Below are positions 7,767 through 15,834 of a stretch of DNA of 17,409 bases, in pieces (position 1 is the first letter of the stretch; every line of letters starts with the position of its first letter). Below the pieces are notes generated by a model. That model saw only the letters and a program-made list of their open reading frames with translations. It searched no databases and had not been told where the DNA came from. Position numbers and translations under genes: made by a program. Origin of the DNA: SZUA-230 sp964581095 (GTDB taxonomy: Bacteria; Bacteroidota; Bacteroidia; Cytophagales; Cyclobacteriaceae); assembly GCA_964581095.1 (NCBI GenBank), contig CAZONK010000045.1, positions 1 through 17,409 of the forward strand, given 5' to 3'.

Positions 7767-7987
7767 TGATCCTGGTCCTGCCTGCATTTTATCACCTAAA
7801 CTGCATCGCTGTTTTACAAACCGTCAAAATAATTTCTGACAAGTTAGGCTATAAAGCAGACCCTGGATCAGCCTGCCTGACGAAGTGTTTGGCACGCAGG
7901 CAGGTCCGCTCCCGCTCCCTGTCCGGGATGACTGGATTGGGGTAATTTCGGAATCTGAAACACCTCACCAATTCTGATGTTATTGAT
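7767..7987. other. Convergent intergenic region with a GC-rich island
   Basis: This stretch lies between the stop of the cyclase gene and the stop of the convergent phosphoesterase gene. It contains no open frame with protein-like composition. A distinctly GC-rich block at about 7857-7940 stands out from AT-rich flanks and holds the hairpin described separately. A second copy of CCTGCCTG occurs at 7777-7784. No classical T-tract terminator is seen for either gene. Confidence 0.5.
7857..7940. repeat. GC-rich hairpin element, REP-like candidate interspersed repeat
   Basis: The element starts near GACCCTGGATCA and ends near TGTCCGGGATGACTGG, wording typical of short extragenic repeats in many bacterial genomes. 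Its core is a hairpin with arms CCTGCCTG (7872-7879) and CAGGCAGG (7897-7904) and a 17-base loop. It then continues with CCGCTCCCGCTCCC. The base composition differs sharply from both flanking genes. It sits between convergent genes, where such elements usually occur and can also stop transcription from both sides. Its repetition in the genome cannot be seen from one window. Confidence 0.5.
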
Positions 7988-9481
7988 TTACATTGTGGTA
8001 ATCAGTCCTTCTTTGTAAATATTCCCAGAACTATCAATTGCTTCAATAATGACTTTTGATGTTTTTGTAGCTATTCGGAAGCTAAATAAGTGCGATGTCA
8101 TGGATGGTTCCACCCAACTGCGTTTTGATGGCTTATCTCCACCACTAAACAATAATTCAGCTTTTGGATCCAGACCGGTGAATTGTCTCATCCTTCCCGC
8201 TTGAATCCCATCTTCATAAATGTTTATTTTCCAATTTGAATCTGCATCCCAAACATTTGCAATTACCTTTCTTTCATCACCAACACCCTTCTCATATAAT
8301 CGCATCTGATGGTCTGTGGCTTTCCTGGTTGATTTGTATTTTCTCCTAATTTCAGTCCCTTTTATATCATAAACAACATAACCATTTGGTGTTCCATCGC
8401 TACAAATATCTGCTGTCCACCAGGCTCCGCAAGCGGTGCCACAATTGTGGTGTGTTGCACCACCATCACTAAAATGATCATTTACATGTGTATGGCCGGT
8501 TATTATATGTACATCATGCTTTTCCAAAATCCTGTAAAGTCGATCCCTGTTTGCAACCACTACCCTATTCCGGGGTACGGGACTTCCATTTCGAACGTGC
8601 GCAAGGTTATAAACCGGAATATGAGTAAATACAATCACCCTCCTACCCTTTTCAATAAATGCCAGATCATTTTCGAGCCATTTCAACTGGATTTCGTCGA
8701 GGTATCCCAAGTACCCTGTTCCATGCCAGTACACATCGTCAAGAACAACATAGTGAACTTCACCCCTGTTAAATGAGTAATAGTTTGGCCCGAATAAACT
8801 CATAAAGGTTTCCACAGAAGCAACATCGTTTGATGCTTTATCGAGGTCATGATTGCCAACCACCTGAAATCCTGGCAAACCTACTTTGTTAAGGCCTTTT
8901 TCAAAATCTTTATAAAGTTCAAGGTTATCCCACATGATATCTCCACAGGATAGGTTAAACAGTGGGACATTGTTGTGATTTACCGATTCAATGATATCGG
9001 GAATTGTCTCAGATTGATAGCGGAGCATATCATCAGCGTTCTCAGTTTGTGGGTCGGAAACCAGTAAAAATCCATGATGAGAATCGTCTTCCTCCATCTT
9101 ATCAAGGTTCCACGTAAAATTAAACTCGGTTTTCCCGGCCACCAGGGATCTATAGAAACTACTTACATTATTTGATCGCACCGGTATTTGGTGACCCGAT
9201 GGAATAGTGATCCATACAAAGGGCCTCTCTGAAGAAGATATCAATTCATATTCTCCATTCACCCCTGTTTGAGTTACATTCAGGCCATCAGAAATAAGAA
9301 CTCCCCCAATCCCCTTACCCGATGATGCTACTTTCCCCATAATTTTTACAGGCACCAGGGGGGAATAATCATTCAGAAGCAGCCGAAAAGGATCTGCAAT
9401 TAGATTATCAGCCCACATTACACCCAATGAACCCAGGGCAATGTTTCTTAAAAAATTACGACGGTTGTTTCCCTTCAACAT
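7988..9481 (-). CDS. Secreted three-domain calcineurin-like metallophosphoesterase
   Basis: A 497-residue protein with a twin-arginine-like leader, NRRNFLRNIALGSLGV (about 6-21), so export folded through Tat is likely. Residues about 45-125 look like the immunoglobulin-like N-terminal domain (KIMGKVASSGKGIGGVLISDG) seen in Bacteroidota phosphoesterases. The catalytic metallophosphatase core spans about 135-335. Its motifs are Asp143-x-Gln145 (SDPQTE), Asp181 (GDIMWDN), Asn210-His211-Asp212 (GNHD), His287 (THIPV) and the GHTH pair His330/His332. A C-terminal beta domain (about 350-497) completes the three-domain layout. The first motif has Gln where most relatives have His, which I believe is normal for this subfamily. 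The core implies a two-metal phosphomonoesterase or phosphodiesterase acting in the periplasm or outside. It lies 16 bases after the DUF4412-like gene, so the two are probably co-transcribed. The substrate is unknown. Confidence 0.92.
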   Translation of the reverse strand: MLKGNNRRNFLRNIALGSLGVMWADNLIADPFRLLLNDYSPLVPVKIMGKVASSGKGIGGVLISDGLNVTQTGVNGEYELISSSERPFVWITIPSGHQIPVRSNNVSSFYRSLVAGKTEFNFTWNLDKMEEDDSHHGFLLVSDPQTENADDMLRYQSETIPDIIESVNHNNVPLFNLSCGDIMWDNLELYKDFEKGLNKVGLPGFQVVGNHDLDKASNDVASVETFMSLFGPNYYSFNRGEVHYVVLDDVYWHGTGYLGYLDEIQLKWLENDLAFIEKGRRVIVFTHIPVYNLAHVRNGSPVPRNRVVVANRDRLYRILEKHDVHIITGHTHVNDHFSDGGATHHNCGTACGAWWTADICSDGTPNGYVVYDIKGTEIRRKYKSTRKATDHQMRLYEKGVGDERKVIANVWDADSNWKINIYEDGIQAGRMRQFTGLDPKAELLFSGGDKPSKRSWVEPSMTSHLFSFRIATKTSKVIIEAIDSSGNIYKEGLITTM

Positions 9482-9497
9482 GTCATTATTCTATTGG

Positions 9498-10130
9498 CTA
9501 GTTTCCAAACATCTGCATGAGATTTGCAGGCATTTCCTCATAGCCTTCAGGGATAGCAAACATTGAGTCAGCAACAGGTTCTTCTTTTACCTCCTTAGTT
9601 AAATAATGAATTTTCATACCCTGTGAACTAATCATATATTCCAGTGGAAACCCATCCAGCTTTTCCATTCCTTTCATTTTCGGAGAAGGGAGTTCATTAG
9701 TATAGTAGATAATTGTTTCACCTAAATCATCTCCCATTTTAATCAGGGCCTTTTTACAGGAGTATCCAAGTATATCTTTGGTTTCACTGAGGTATTCAAT
9801 TTCAAAATCACTCTGATTATCTTTATCACTCGCGGTCATTTTATATTTCTTCCCCTGTATATCCATAAGAACTGTTGTCATTCCATTTTCATTATCATGG
9901 ATCATTGTTGACTGAATACCCATAGTGTTTTGATCCATTCTTGTCAGTTGGTTTTTAATTAATAAGATATTTTCTGTAGGCATCATACTGGCCATTTGCT
10001 GTTGGTCAGCAGGTAAATCATAGGTAATGCCAAAAGTTACCTTCCCTTCAAATGACTGAGCATTCGCAACAAATGGTAGTAAAAATAATAGTGTGAAAAT
10101 TGTGGTTGGGAAATTTTTAATTGATTTCAT
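9498..10130 (-). CDS. Secreted DUF4412-like protein
   Basis: I choose ATG 10130, giving 210 residues, because it begins MKSIKNFPTTIFTLLFLLPF with a signal peptide ending VANA before QSFEG. A longer frame reaching 10196 would put 22 non-signal residues in front and would read through the hairpin at 10148-10168. The mature part has a beta-rich pattern: a Met-rich segment (QQQMASMMP), then KKYKMTASD, the motif TKDILGYSCKKALIK, a YYTNELPSPK stretch and GFPLEYMI. This matches the general pattern of DUF4412 periplasmic proteins, whose function is unknown to me. A lipoprotein Cys is absent. It is followed 16 bases later by the phosphoesterase gene. Confidence 0.82.
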   Translation of the reverse strand: MKSIKNFPTTIFTLLFLLPFVANAQSFEGKVTFGITYDLPADQQQMASMMPTENILLIKNQLTRMDQNTMGIQSTMIHDNENGMTTVLMDIQGKKYKMTASDKDNQSDFEIEYLSETKDILGYSCKKALIKMGDDLGETIIYYTNELPSPKMKGMEKLDGFPLEYMISSQGMKIHYLTKEVKEEPVADSMFAIPEGYEEMPANLMQMFGN

Positions 10131-10147
10131 CTGTTTAAAATTTTTTG

Positions 10148-10168
10148 TTTTGCAGAAAATCTGCAAAA
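10148..10168 (-). promoter_or_regulatory. Perfect hairpin in the leader of the DUF4412-like gene
   Basis: TTTTGCAGA (10148-10156) and TCTGCAAAA (10160-10168) are perfectly complementary, 9 bp, around a 3-base spacer. It ends 17 bases before the ATG at 10130. It could be an operator, an RNA hairpin controlling translation, or a weak terminator for the upstream miaE transcript. The T-tract after the stem on the minus strand is interrupted, so strong termination is doubtful. Confidence 0.5.
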
Positions 10169-10273
10169 AATTTGTAATACATTCAGGAACTCCCACGAAT
10201 TTGTTTTAATCATCCACCTGTGTGTATTTTTTGATTAAAAAAATTCATGGTCGTTTCATATTACATATTTAAA

Positions 10274-10873
10274 TTAATGCATTCTGTCTGCCCGGATTTC
10301 AAGATTTTTCATTATGTCCGCCTCTTCCCTCAACAATTCGTTCCATCGCTTCATGACTTTATCTTCATCCATGTATTTTTTTGCAAGATCAAGAAAATTC
10401 CGATAATGTCCTGCTTCTGCAATCATTAGTTCATAATAAAATGATTTCAAATCAGGATCTACAAGATTTTCGGAGAGTAATTTAAAACGCTCACAACTCC
10501 TGGCTTCAATCAATGCATTAATCAAAAGTTTTTCAACCAATTGTTCAATCCGACTTCCACCTTTTCTTGATCTATTATTTAATTCTTTAACATATTCATC
10601 TGTGCGTTGTCTTCCAAGAGAAAATCCTCGTTCATTTAGTTTCTTCAGTACACGTTCAAAATGTGCCCATTCTTCGGCAACAACAGGAGTTACCATTTCA
10701 ACAAGCTCGGTATGTTCTGGAAACTGGAGGATCAATGAAATGCAGGAAGATGCAGCTTTTTGCTCGCAGTAAGCGTGGTCAATTAATATTTCATCTATTG
10801 ATTTTTCTGCAATATTTACCCAGCGAGGATCTGTGGGGAGATTAAGGCCAAGTGTAAATTTCTTAGTTGCCAT
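10274..10873 (-). CDS. miaE: tRNA 2-methylthio-N6-isopentenyl(adenosine)-37 hydroxylase MiaE
   Basis: A 199-residue di-iron protein. MiaE hydroxylates the isopentenyl group of ms2i6A at position 37 of tRNAs, using O2 and a ferritin-like four-helix bundle. The iron ligands can be read off: Glu37 (DHAYCEQKAASS), Glu68 and His71 (EEWAHF), Glu123 (IEARSCERF), and Glu153 and His156 (AEAGHYRNF). This is the expected E, ExxH, E, ExxH set. ATG at 10873 shares its A with the stop codon TGA of the porin gene (TGATG), so translational coupling is likely and the TTG three bases upstream is not needed. The length is normal for the family. Its pairing with a porin gene is probably only operon packing, with no functional link visible. 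Confidence 0.93.
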   Translation of the reverse strand: MATKKFTLGLNLPTDPRWVNIAEKSIDEILIDHAYCEQKAASSCISLILQFPEHTELVEMVTPVVAEEWAHFERVLKKLNERGFSLGRQRTDEYVKELNNRSRKGGSRIEQLVEKLLINALIEARSCERFKLLSENLVDPDLKSFYYELMIAEAGHYRNFLDLAKKYMDEDKVMKRWNELLREEADIMKNLEIRADRMH

Positions 10874-12762
10874 CAATCAAAAAATCTCCAGTTAAAACCA
10901 AAATCAAATATTGGGGGTAAGCCCGGATAATCCGGTGCTACCTGGTACCCTTCTATCCTTGAAACCATGGTCCACAAGTTACCCATTTTTACATATAAAT
11001 TTGCACGATTTATTTTGAAATCGAAAAAGAAAGTTACTATTGGATAGTCACCCACAACTGTCTCACGTTGTAAAAAAAACTGCTGTACATCCGGCGCGAA
11101 ATCATCTCCAAAATAGGGGGCTTTGTAATGCACATCCAGCCCTACATTTATTTCCAGGTTTCGATCAAAAAAAATATTGTTGTAATAGGCCCGCGAGTTT
11201 ATAAACCAGTTAGGTATTTGTTTTAAAAGTGTGGTATCGCCTTCTATTTTAGAATACACCACATTTGCTTCGTAAGTAAAGTGTTTAAGGAAGCCGAATC
11301 TAAATTGGAATCCCGGAGAAGTTATATATAGTTTTTCAGTAGCCTGGGCAGGCACCTTTTGTTCATTGAAGTAAATAAAATCCTTGATTTTATCGTAACG
11401 GAAAGTCGGTGATAGAAAAGCGGGACCTAGCTGAAACATCAGTCTTCCTCTGAAAGTTTGCGAAAATACGGAACCAAAATTATTTATCCATGCACTATGA
11501 TTTCCAAGATAAGCCTGTTGTAAAAATGTAGGTTTGAACTCTGCTTGTTTATATGTCAGATCAAGGTGTTTCCCAATGAGCGAAATATAGCTGACATTAC
11601 TATCGTCGTATAGTTGTACCCCATCGTCATCCATATACTGCATTCCACCAGAAATGAGGTGTCCCCAGGGCAATGAAAGTGAAAGATCAAACCCGACATA
11701 TTTTTCCTGACCGGACGGATTCTGTACTAATGAATCAAACCCCAGGGTATCCAGGTCATGGTATTTGTAATAAAAATCATAATCCTTGGCCTTCCAGTAA
11801 AAATTGTAAAACCAGGATCGATTACTTCCTTTCAGACCAAACTCATATTGAAAATATTCATAATTCGTACTATCATTGGTTTCTGTTTCAGAAATATAAA
11901 AACGATCATAAAACAAACCATCAATTGTCAGATCATCGATAAATTCATTGCGCTGCCTGTATTTATCCAGGCTGTTATAAACTTCAAGAAAATCACGAAT
12001 GGAGTATTGGTGATAAAGATGAAGGTTGGTTCTCAATTCATCACTTCGGGCAGCATTTAATTTCACCGGTACATCATTATCATAAATTTCAAGAAGCAAT
12101 GTGGTATCAGATACATCCACTCCACCGTTTGCCTTATATATATGACGTGTGCGTGACACATTTGCCATCAATTGATAACGAAGGTTCTTACTCCGAATGT
12201 GAGTATAAACATCGTATTGTGTTGATTCAGATATTTTATCGCCGCGACTTGTCTTACCCTGTTGCTTATCAATTGACCATTTCTTGAAGGAAAAACCTAT
12301 ATTAAACATTATACTATCGCTTCTTGAAAACTCTACATCGGTAATGGACCTGTTGCCACCACCCAAAAACAAGGATAACCGGCTGTAAGGTGATCTTGTA
12401 TTGTAATACCTGAAATCCTCGGGTTTTTTGAAAAAGGGTTGGAAACTACTAAATCCGGGATCTACTCCAATATTTTCCGGAAGTTCATTAAACAAATATC
12501 TATTTGGTGTTCCCTCTACACCCAGGTTTTCAGTATAGAAATTGGATTGCTCCGGTTTACTTTTTTTATATGTGCTGTAAATGGTTGTATCCAGGTTTTG
12601 GAAATTAGGATTATTGAACCTTAAATCTGACTCAGTAAGAAAACGTGTTGATAAAGGTCCAAAATTTATTTTGGTTGTATCATCAAGAATTTGTCCGAAT
12701 CCTTCATTACCAAGACAAACCACTGACAAGAATATGAACGGTATTATTTTCCGAAAAAACAC
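10873..12762 (-). CDS. Putative outer-membrane porin (Porin_10-like)
   Basis: About 629 residues, with a signal peptide FFRKIIPFIFLSVVCLGNEGFGQ. The rest is rich in alternating aromatic/polar beta strands (YYNTRSPYSRLSLFLGGG, YQLMANVSRTRHIY, YFQYEFGLKGSNRSWFYNFYWK). It ends in the aromatic beta-signal FDFGFNWRFFD, as expected of a barrel inserted by BamA. It matches the Bacteroidota 'putative porin' family in length and N-terminal features. No ATG fits the frame. GTG at 12762 gives a clean signal peptide and TTG at 12768 adds two residues, while the only nearby ATG (12764) is one base out of frame. It begins about 27 bases after lpxK and overlaps miaE by one base. It may form channels in the outer membrane; its solute is unknown. 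Confidence 0.85.
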   Translation of the reverse strand: MFFRKIIPFIFLSVVCLGNEGFGQILDDTTKINFGPLSTRFLTESDLRFNNPNFQNLDTTIYSTYKKSKPEQSNFYTENLGVEGTPNRYLFNELPENIGVDPGFSSFQPFFKKPEDFRYYNTRSPYSRLSLFLGGGNRSITDVEFSRSDSIMFNIGFSFKKWSIDKQQGKTSRGDKISESTQYDVYTHIRSKNLRYQLMANVSRTRHIYKANGGVDVSDTTLLLEIYDNDVPVKLNAARSDELRTNLHLYHQYSIRDFLEVYNSLDKYRQRNEFIDDLTIDGLFYDRFYISETETNDSTNYEYFQYEFGLKGSNRSWFYNFYWKAKDYDFYYKYHDLDTLGFDSLVQNPSGQEKYVGFDLSLSLPWGHLISGGMQYMDDDGVQLYDDSNVSYISLIGKHLDLTYKQAEFKPTFLQQAYLGNHSAWINNFGSVFSQTFRGRLMFQLGPAFLSPTFRYDKIKDFIYFNEQKVPAQATEKLYITSPGFQFRFGFLKHFTYEANVVYSKIEGDTTLLKQIPNWFINSRAYYNNIFFDRNLEINVGLDVHYKAPYFGDDFAPDVQQFFLQRETVVGDYPIVTFFFDFKINRANLYVKMGNLWTMVSRIEGYQVAPDYPGLPPIFDFGFNWRFFD

Positions 12763-12789
12763 ATGCAAAATTAATGAAGCCGAAGGATT

Positions 12790-13842
12790 TTAATTTGATT
12801 TAACTGACTGAAGAATCAATTGATCAAATTCCGCGCCATCTTTTATGAAATTCACCTTTATTGGAACATAGAAAATCGGAATTCTATTTAGCAGTCCTTC
12901 AGAATCTGATATCTTCAACCGCATCGCATCTTTTTCAGTAGTAAGGATAACAAGGTTTTCATTATCAAATTTCAGATAACCATTGTAGATGGATTTTAAA
13001 TCGACAAGTTTATAGTTATAATGATCACGATAAGATAATTCTTCTATGAGGTTCCAGCGACTACTTACGTATTCCTTTAATGGTTTCGGGTTGGCTATTC
13101 CTGTTAATAATATTACACCTGTTGGATTACCGAAATCATCATTATCTCCTTTAAAAAGACAAATTGGAACACCATATTGAATAGAGCTAAAAAATACTGG
13201 TGTATCATTATTAGTGTACCCAGAAATTTTATTTTTAATGTATTCCCTATCTCCTTCCGGCAACTCATCATTGCATTTCGTTACAATTACTACATCTGCC
13301 CTACTTGCCTCATCCCTGGGTTCACGCAATCGACCACCGGGAAGCAGGTAATCTTCATAGAATGGTTTGGAAAAAGGAGTTAATAATAGCGCCAAGCCCG
13401 GTGTAATACTGCGATGCTGATATCCATCATCCATCAGAATTATGTTTGTATCGGGACGTTCGAATAAGATTTTTGGAATCGCCTCTACCCTGTTTTCATC
13501 CACAACTACAGGTATCCCCCCATTCCATTTTGAATGGAATTGCATGGGCTCATCCCCAATTGTTCTTGAAGTATCAATATTTTCAGCAATCCTGAATCCT
13601 TTTGTTGCTCTTCCATATCCCCTGCTCAGTATTGCCGGCTGATATTCATGTTTTAGTAGTTCAACAAGGTATTCAACCACTGGAGTTTTACCTGACCCGC
13701 CAACTGATAAGTTTCCCACTACAATTACGGGAATATCAAATTTGAATGACCTTGAATAACCAATATTATAAAGATGGTTTCTAAACCTTACAATCAAACC
13801 ATAAAGAAAAGAAAAAGGAAATAGAACGATCCTGATTAGCAT
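12790..13842 (-). CDS. lpxK: Tetraacyldisaccharide 4'-kinase
   Basis: LpxK phosphorylates the 4' position of the lipid A disaccharide precursor at the inner face of the cytoplasmic membrane, the sixth step of the Raetz pathway. The 350-residue protein has an amphipathic/hydrophobic N-terminus (about 1-20) for membrane contact. It has the Walker A loop GNLSVGGSGKTP (43-54), LSRGYGR (72-78) and the family motif DDGYQHR (138-144), followed by LLPGGRLREP. Length and motif spacing are normal. The ATG at 13842 is the only sensible start. It heads the minus-strand cluster and diverges from the Nif3-family gene across a 102-base AT-rich gap. Its place before an outer-membrane porin gene fits an envelope role. 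Confidence 0.96.
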   Translation of the reverse strand: MLIRIVLFPFSFLYGLIVRFRNHLYNIGYSRSFKFDIPVIVVGNLSVGGSGKTPVVEYLVELLKHEYQPAILSRGYGRATKGFRIAENIDTSRTIGDEPMQFHSKWNGGIPVVVDENRVEAIPKILFERPDTNIILMDDGYQHRSITPGLALLLTPFSKPFYEDYLLPGGRLREPRDEASRADVVIVTKCNDELPEGDREYIKNKISGYTNNDTPVFFSSIQYGVPICLFKGDNDDFGNPTGVILLTGIANPKPLKEYVSSRWNLIEELSYRDHYNYKLVDLKSIYNGYLKFDNENLVILTTEKDAMRLKISDSEGLLNRIPIFYVPIKVNFIKDGAEFDQLILQSVKSN

Positions 13843-13944
13843 GCGAACATTTTCAGCAAAGATGTATTAATTAAGATAGATATTGAAATACCAATCCACA
13901 TATTCATTCCTTTTATTATATCTTATATTAGTAAAAAAAGCAAC

Positions 13945-15042
13945 ATGTCTACAATCAAAGATGTAACAGAATTTCTCGATTCCATTGCGCCTCCTTCGTT
14001 GCAGGAAAGTTACGATAATGCAGGATTGATTACGGGTGATTTTAGTGATGCAGTTACGGGAGTGCTGGTTTGTTTGGATTCAACCGAAGAAATAATAGAC
14101 GAGGCAATTAGAAAAAACTGCAACCTGGTAATTGCACATCATCCGATTATTTTTAAAGGGCTTAAGAAGATCACAGGAAATAATTATGTGGAACGTGTAA
14201 TCATCAAAGCAATCCGGAACAATATTGGAATTTATGCTATTCATACTAACCTCGACAACATTAGAATGGGTGTAAATAAGCGTATATGTGATCTTCTTGA
14301 ACTTTCTGATCTCAGAATTCTTCAACCGAAAAATAACAACCTAAGTAAACTTGTAATTTTTATTCCTGAAGAAAATAAAAGTGAAGTGCTGAAATCGATC
14401 CATAACGCAGGTGGGGGAAATATTGGTAATTACAGTGAGTGTAGCTTTAGTGTTAAGGGTAAAGGTGAATTTACACCAAATGAACTTTCCAATCCTTCAA
14501 TTGGTAAAAAAGGTGTGCACGAACAGGTCAATGAAGTAAGAACGGAAGTTATTTTTGAAACACATAAATGGAATGATATTAAAAGTGCATTCGCAAAATC
14601 ACATCCTTATGATGAAGTAGCTTATTTTGTTACTCCTCTTTCGAACGATAATCAAGATACCGGCTCGGGTATGATAGGAACTTTAAAAAATACAATGGGA
14701 AAAATGGAATTTTTATCACATGTAAAATGCAAATTGAACACCGGTACAATTAAATACACAAAAAAAGGACCCGATAAAATCAAAAAAGTGACATTATGTG
14801 GAGGATCGGGGTCATTTCTAATTAATAAAGCGCGCGATTCCGGAGCTGATGCATTTCTTACCGGTGATATTAAATATCATGATTTTTTTGATGGTGAAAA
14901 CGAATTATTGATTGTTGATATTGGCCATTATGAAAGTGAGGTTCATACAAAAGATTTGCTAGGTAATTTATTAACAAATAATTTTACTACTTTTGCAGTC
15001 AATTTATCAGAAACTAACACAAATCCGATCGATTATTTTTAA
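13945..15042 (+). CDS. Nif3-like dinuclear metal centre protein
   Basis: A 365-residue member of the NIF3/YbgI (DUF34) family, which forms hexameric rings with a two-metal site. Visible ligands are His65 and His66 (IAHHPIIF), His100 and Asp104 (HTNLD), and His328 and Glu332 (GHYESE). GSGSFLINKARDSGADAFLTGDIKYHD precedes the last pair. The length is greater than E. coli YbgI (about 250) because of an inserted domain between residues about 130 and 245 containing VIFIPEENKSEVLKSIHNAGGGNIGNYSECSF. This is the CutA-like insertion common in longer Nif3 proteins. Activity is debated in the family (GTP cyclohydrolase-like or metal insertion roles have been suggested). The next gene starts 8 bases downstream, a pairing often seen with a coiled-coil zinc-ribbon partner. 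Confidence 0.94.
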   Translation: MSTIKDVTEFLDSIAPPSLQESYDNAGLITGDFSDAVTGVLVCLDSTEEIIDEAIRKNCNLVIAHHPIIFKGLKKITGNNYVERVIIKAIRNNIGIYAIHTNLDNIRMGVNKRICDLLELSDLRILQPKNNNLSKLVIFIPEENKSEVLKSIHNAGGGNIGNYSECSFSVKGKGEFTPNELSNPSIGKKGVHEQVNEVRTEVIFETHKWNDIKSAFAKSHPYDEVAYFVTPLSNDNQDTGSGMIGTLKNTMGKMEFLSHVKCKLNTGTIKYTKKGPDKIKKVTLCGGSGSFLINKARDSGADAFLTGDIKYHDFFDGENELLIVDIGHYESEVHTKDLLGNLLTNNFTTFAVNLSETNTNPIDYF

Positions 15043-15050
15043 ATTCTTAG

Positions 15051-15824
15051 ATGGAAAGCACTATACCTCAAACCCTCGAAGCACTCGTAAAACTCCAAAC
15101 AATTGACTCAAAACTTGCAGAAATATTTAAAGTTCGCGGTGCATTGCCAGAAGAAGTAGGCGACCTTGAAGATGAGCTAGCAGGTTACCTGACCAGGATC
15201 GAAAACTACAAAAACGATCTCCAGGAACTGGAACAAGAGATATCAAATAAAAAAAATAGTATAAAGGATTCAGAAAAACTAATCCTCAAATACGGGGAAC
15301 AACAGAACAATGTTCGAAACAACAGGGAGTTTGATGCCTTGTCAAAAGAAGTGGAACTTCAATCCCTTGAAATTCAGATTTCCGAAAAGAGGATCAAAGA
15401 GGCTGAAGAAAAAATCATTCTGAAGAAAGAAGAAATCGAGGAAACTGAGGGAATTTGCAACGAACGACAGAAGGACCTGGATAATAAAAAGAAAGAACTT
15501 GATGTACTAACCGGTGAAAATAAGGAGGAGGAGGCAAAACTTTCAAAAGACCGTGGCAGGGCCGTAAAGAAAGTTGAAAGCAGGTTATATAATTCATATG
15601 AAAAAATAAGACTGAATGCCCGAAACAAGCTGGCAGTAGTAAATGTAAAGCGCGCTGCTTGTGGAGGATGTTTTGCCATCGTTCCGCCACAGCGGCAGGT
15701 AGAGATTAGAGAAAAGAAAAAACTTATCGTCTGTGAAAATTGTGGCAGGATCCTTGCGGATGTTGATGAAGTGGTGGTTGTAGAAAAACCCAAAAGAACT
15801 ATACGTCGAAAGAAAAAAGTCTAA
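15051..15824 (+). CDS. Coiled-coil protein with C-terminal C4 zinc ribbon
   Basis: A 257-residue protein. About residues 20-175 are a long highly charged coiled coil rich in Glu and Lys (EVELQSLEIQISEKRIKEAEE, KKEEIEETEG). The C-terminus has a zinc ribbon with Cys204, Cys207 (CGGC) and Cys228, Cys231 (CENC), then a basic tail ending RRKKKV. This matches the family that includes Chlamydia CT398 and Helicobacter HP0958, long two-helix coiled coils joined to a C4 ribbon, several of which bind RNA or secretion components. It is 8 bases from the Nif3-family gene, so the two are surely co-transcribed. Its cellular role in Bacteroidota is unknown to me. An intrinsic terminator starts 39 bases after its stop. 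Confidence 0.9.
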   Translation: MESTIPQTLEALVKLQTIDSKLAEIFKVRGALPEEVGDLEDELAGYLTRIENYKNDLQELEQEISNKKNSIKDSEKLILKYGEQQNNVRNNREFDALSKEVELQSLEIQISEKRIKEAEEKIILKKEEIEETEGICNERQKDLDNKKKELDVLTGENKEEEAKLSKDRGRAVKKVESRLYNSYEKIRLNARNKLAVVNVKRAACGGCFAIVPPQRQVEIREKKKLIVCENCGRILADVDEVVVVEKPKRTIRRKKKV

Positions 15825-15834
15825 CAAAAACGGA

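Noticed and set aside
7766..7795. GTGAT/ATCAC pair just after the cyclase gene as a terminator
   Set aside because: A 5-bp stem with a 20-base loop and no U-tract is too weak to support.
13843..13944. Promoter pair in the lpxK/Nif3 divergent gap
   Set aside because: The gap is AT-rich and surely holds promoters, but only 7-of-8 or badly spaced -7-like words (TATATTAG on +, CATCTTTG on -) are seen, with no matching -33 element.
15374..15793. 139-codon minus-strand open frame
   Set aside because: It is the antisense shadow of the coiled-coil gene, with Ser/Phe-rich content from Glu/Lys codons.
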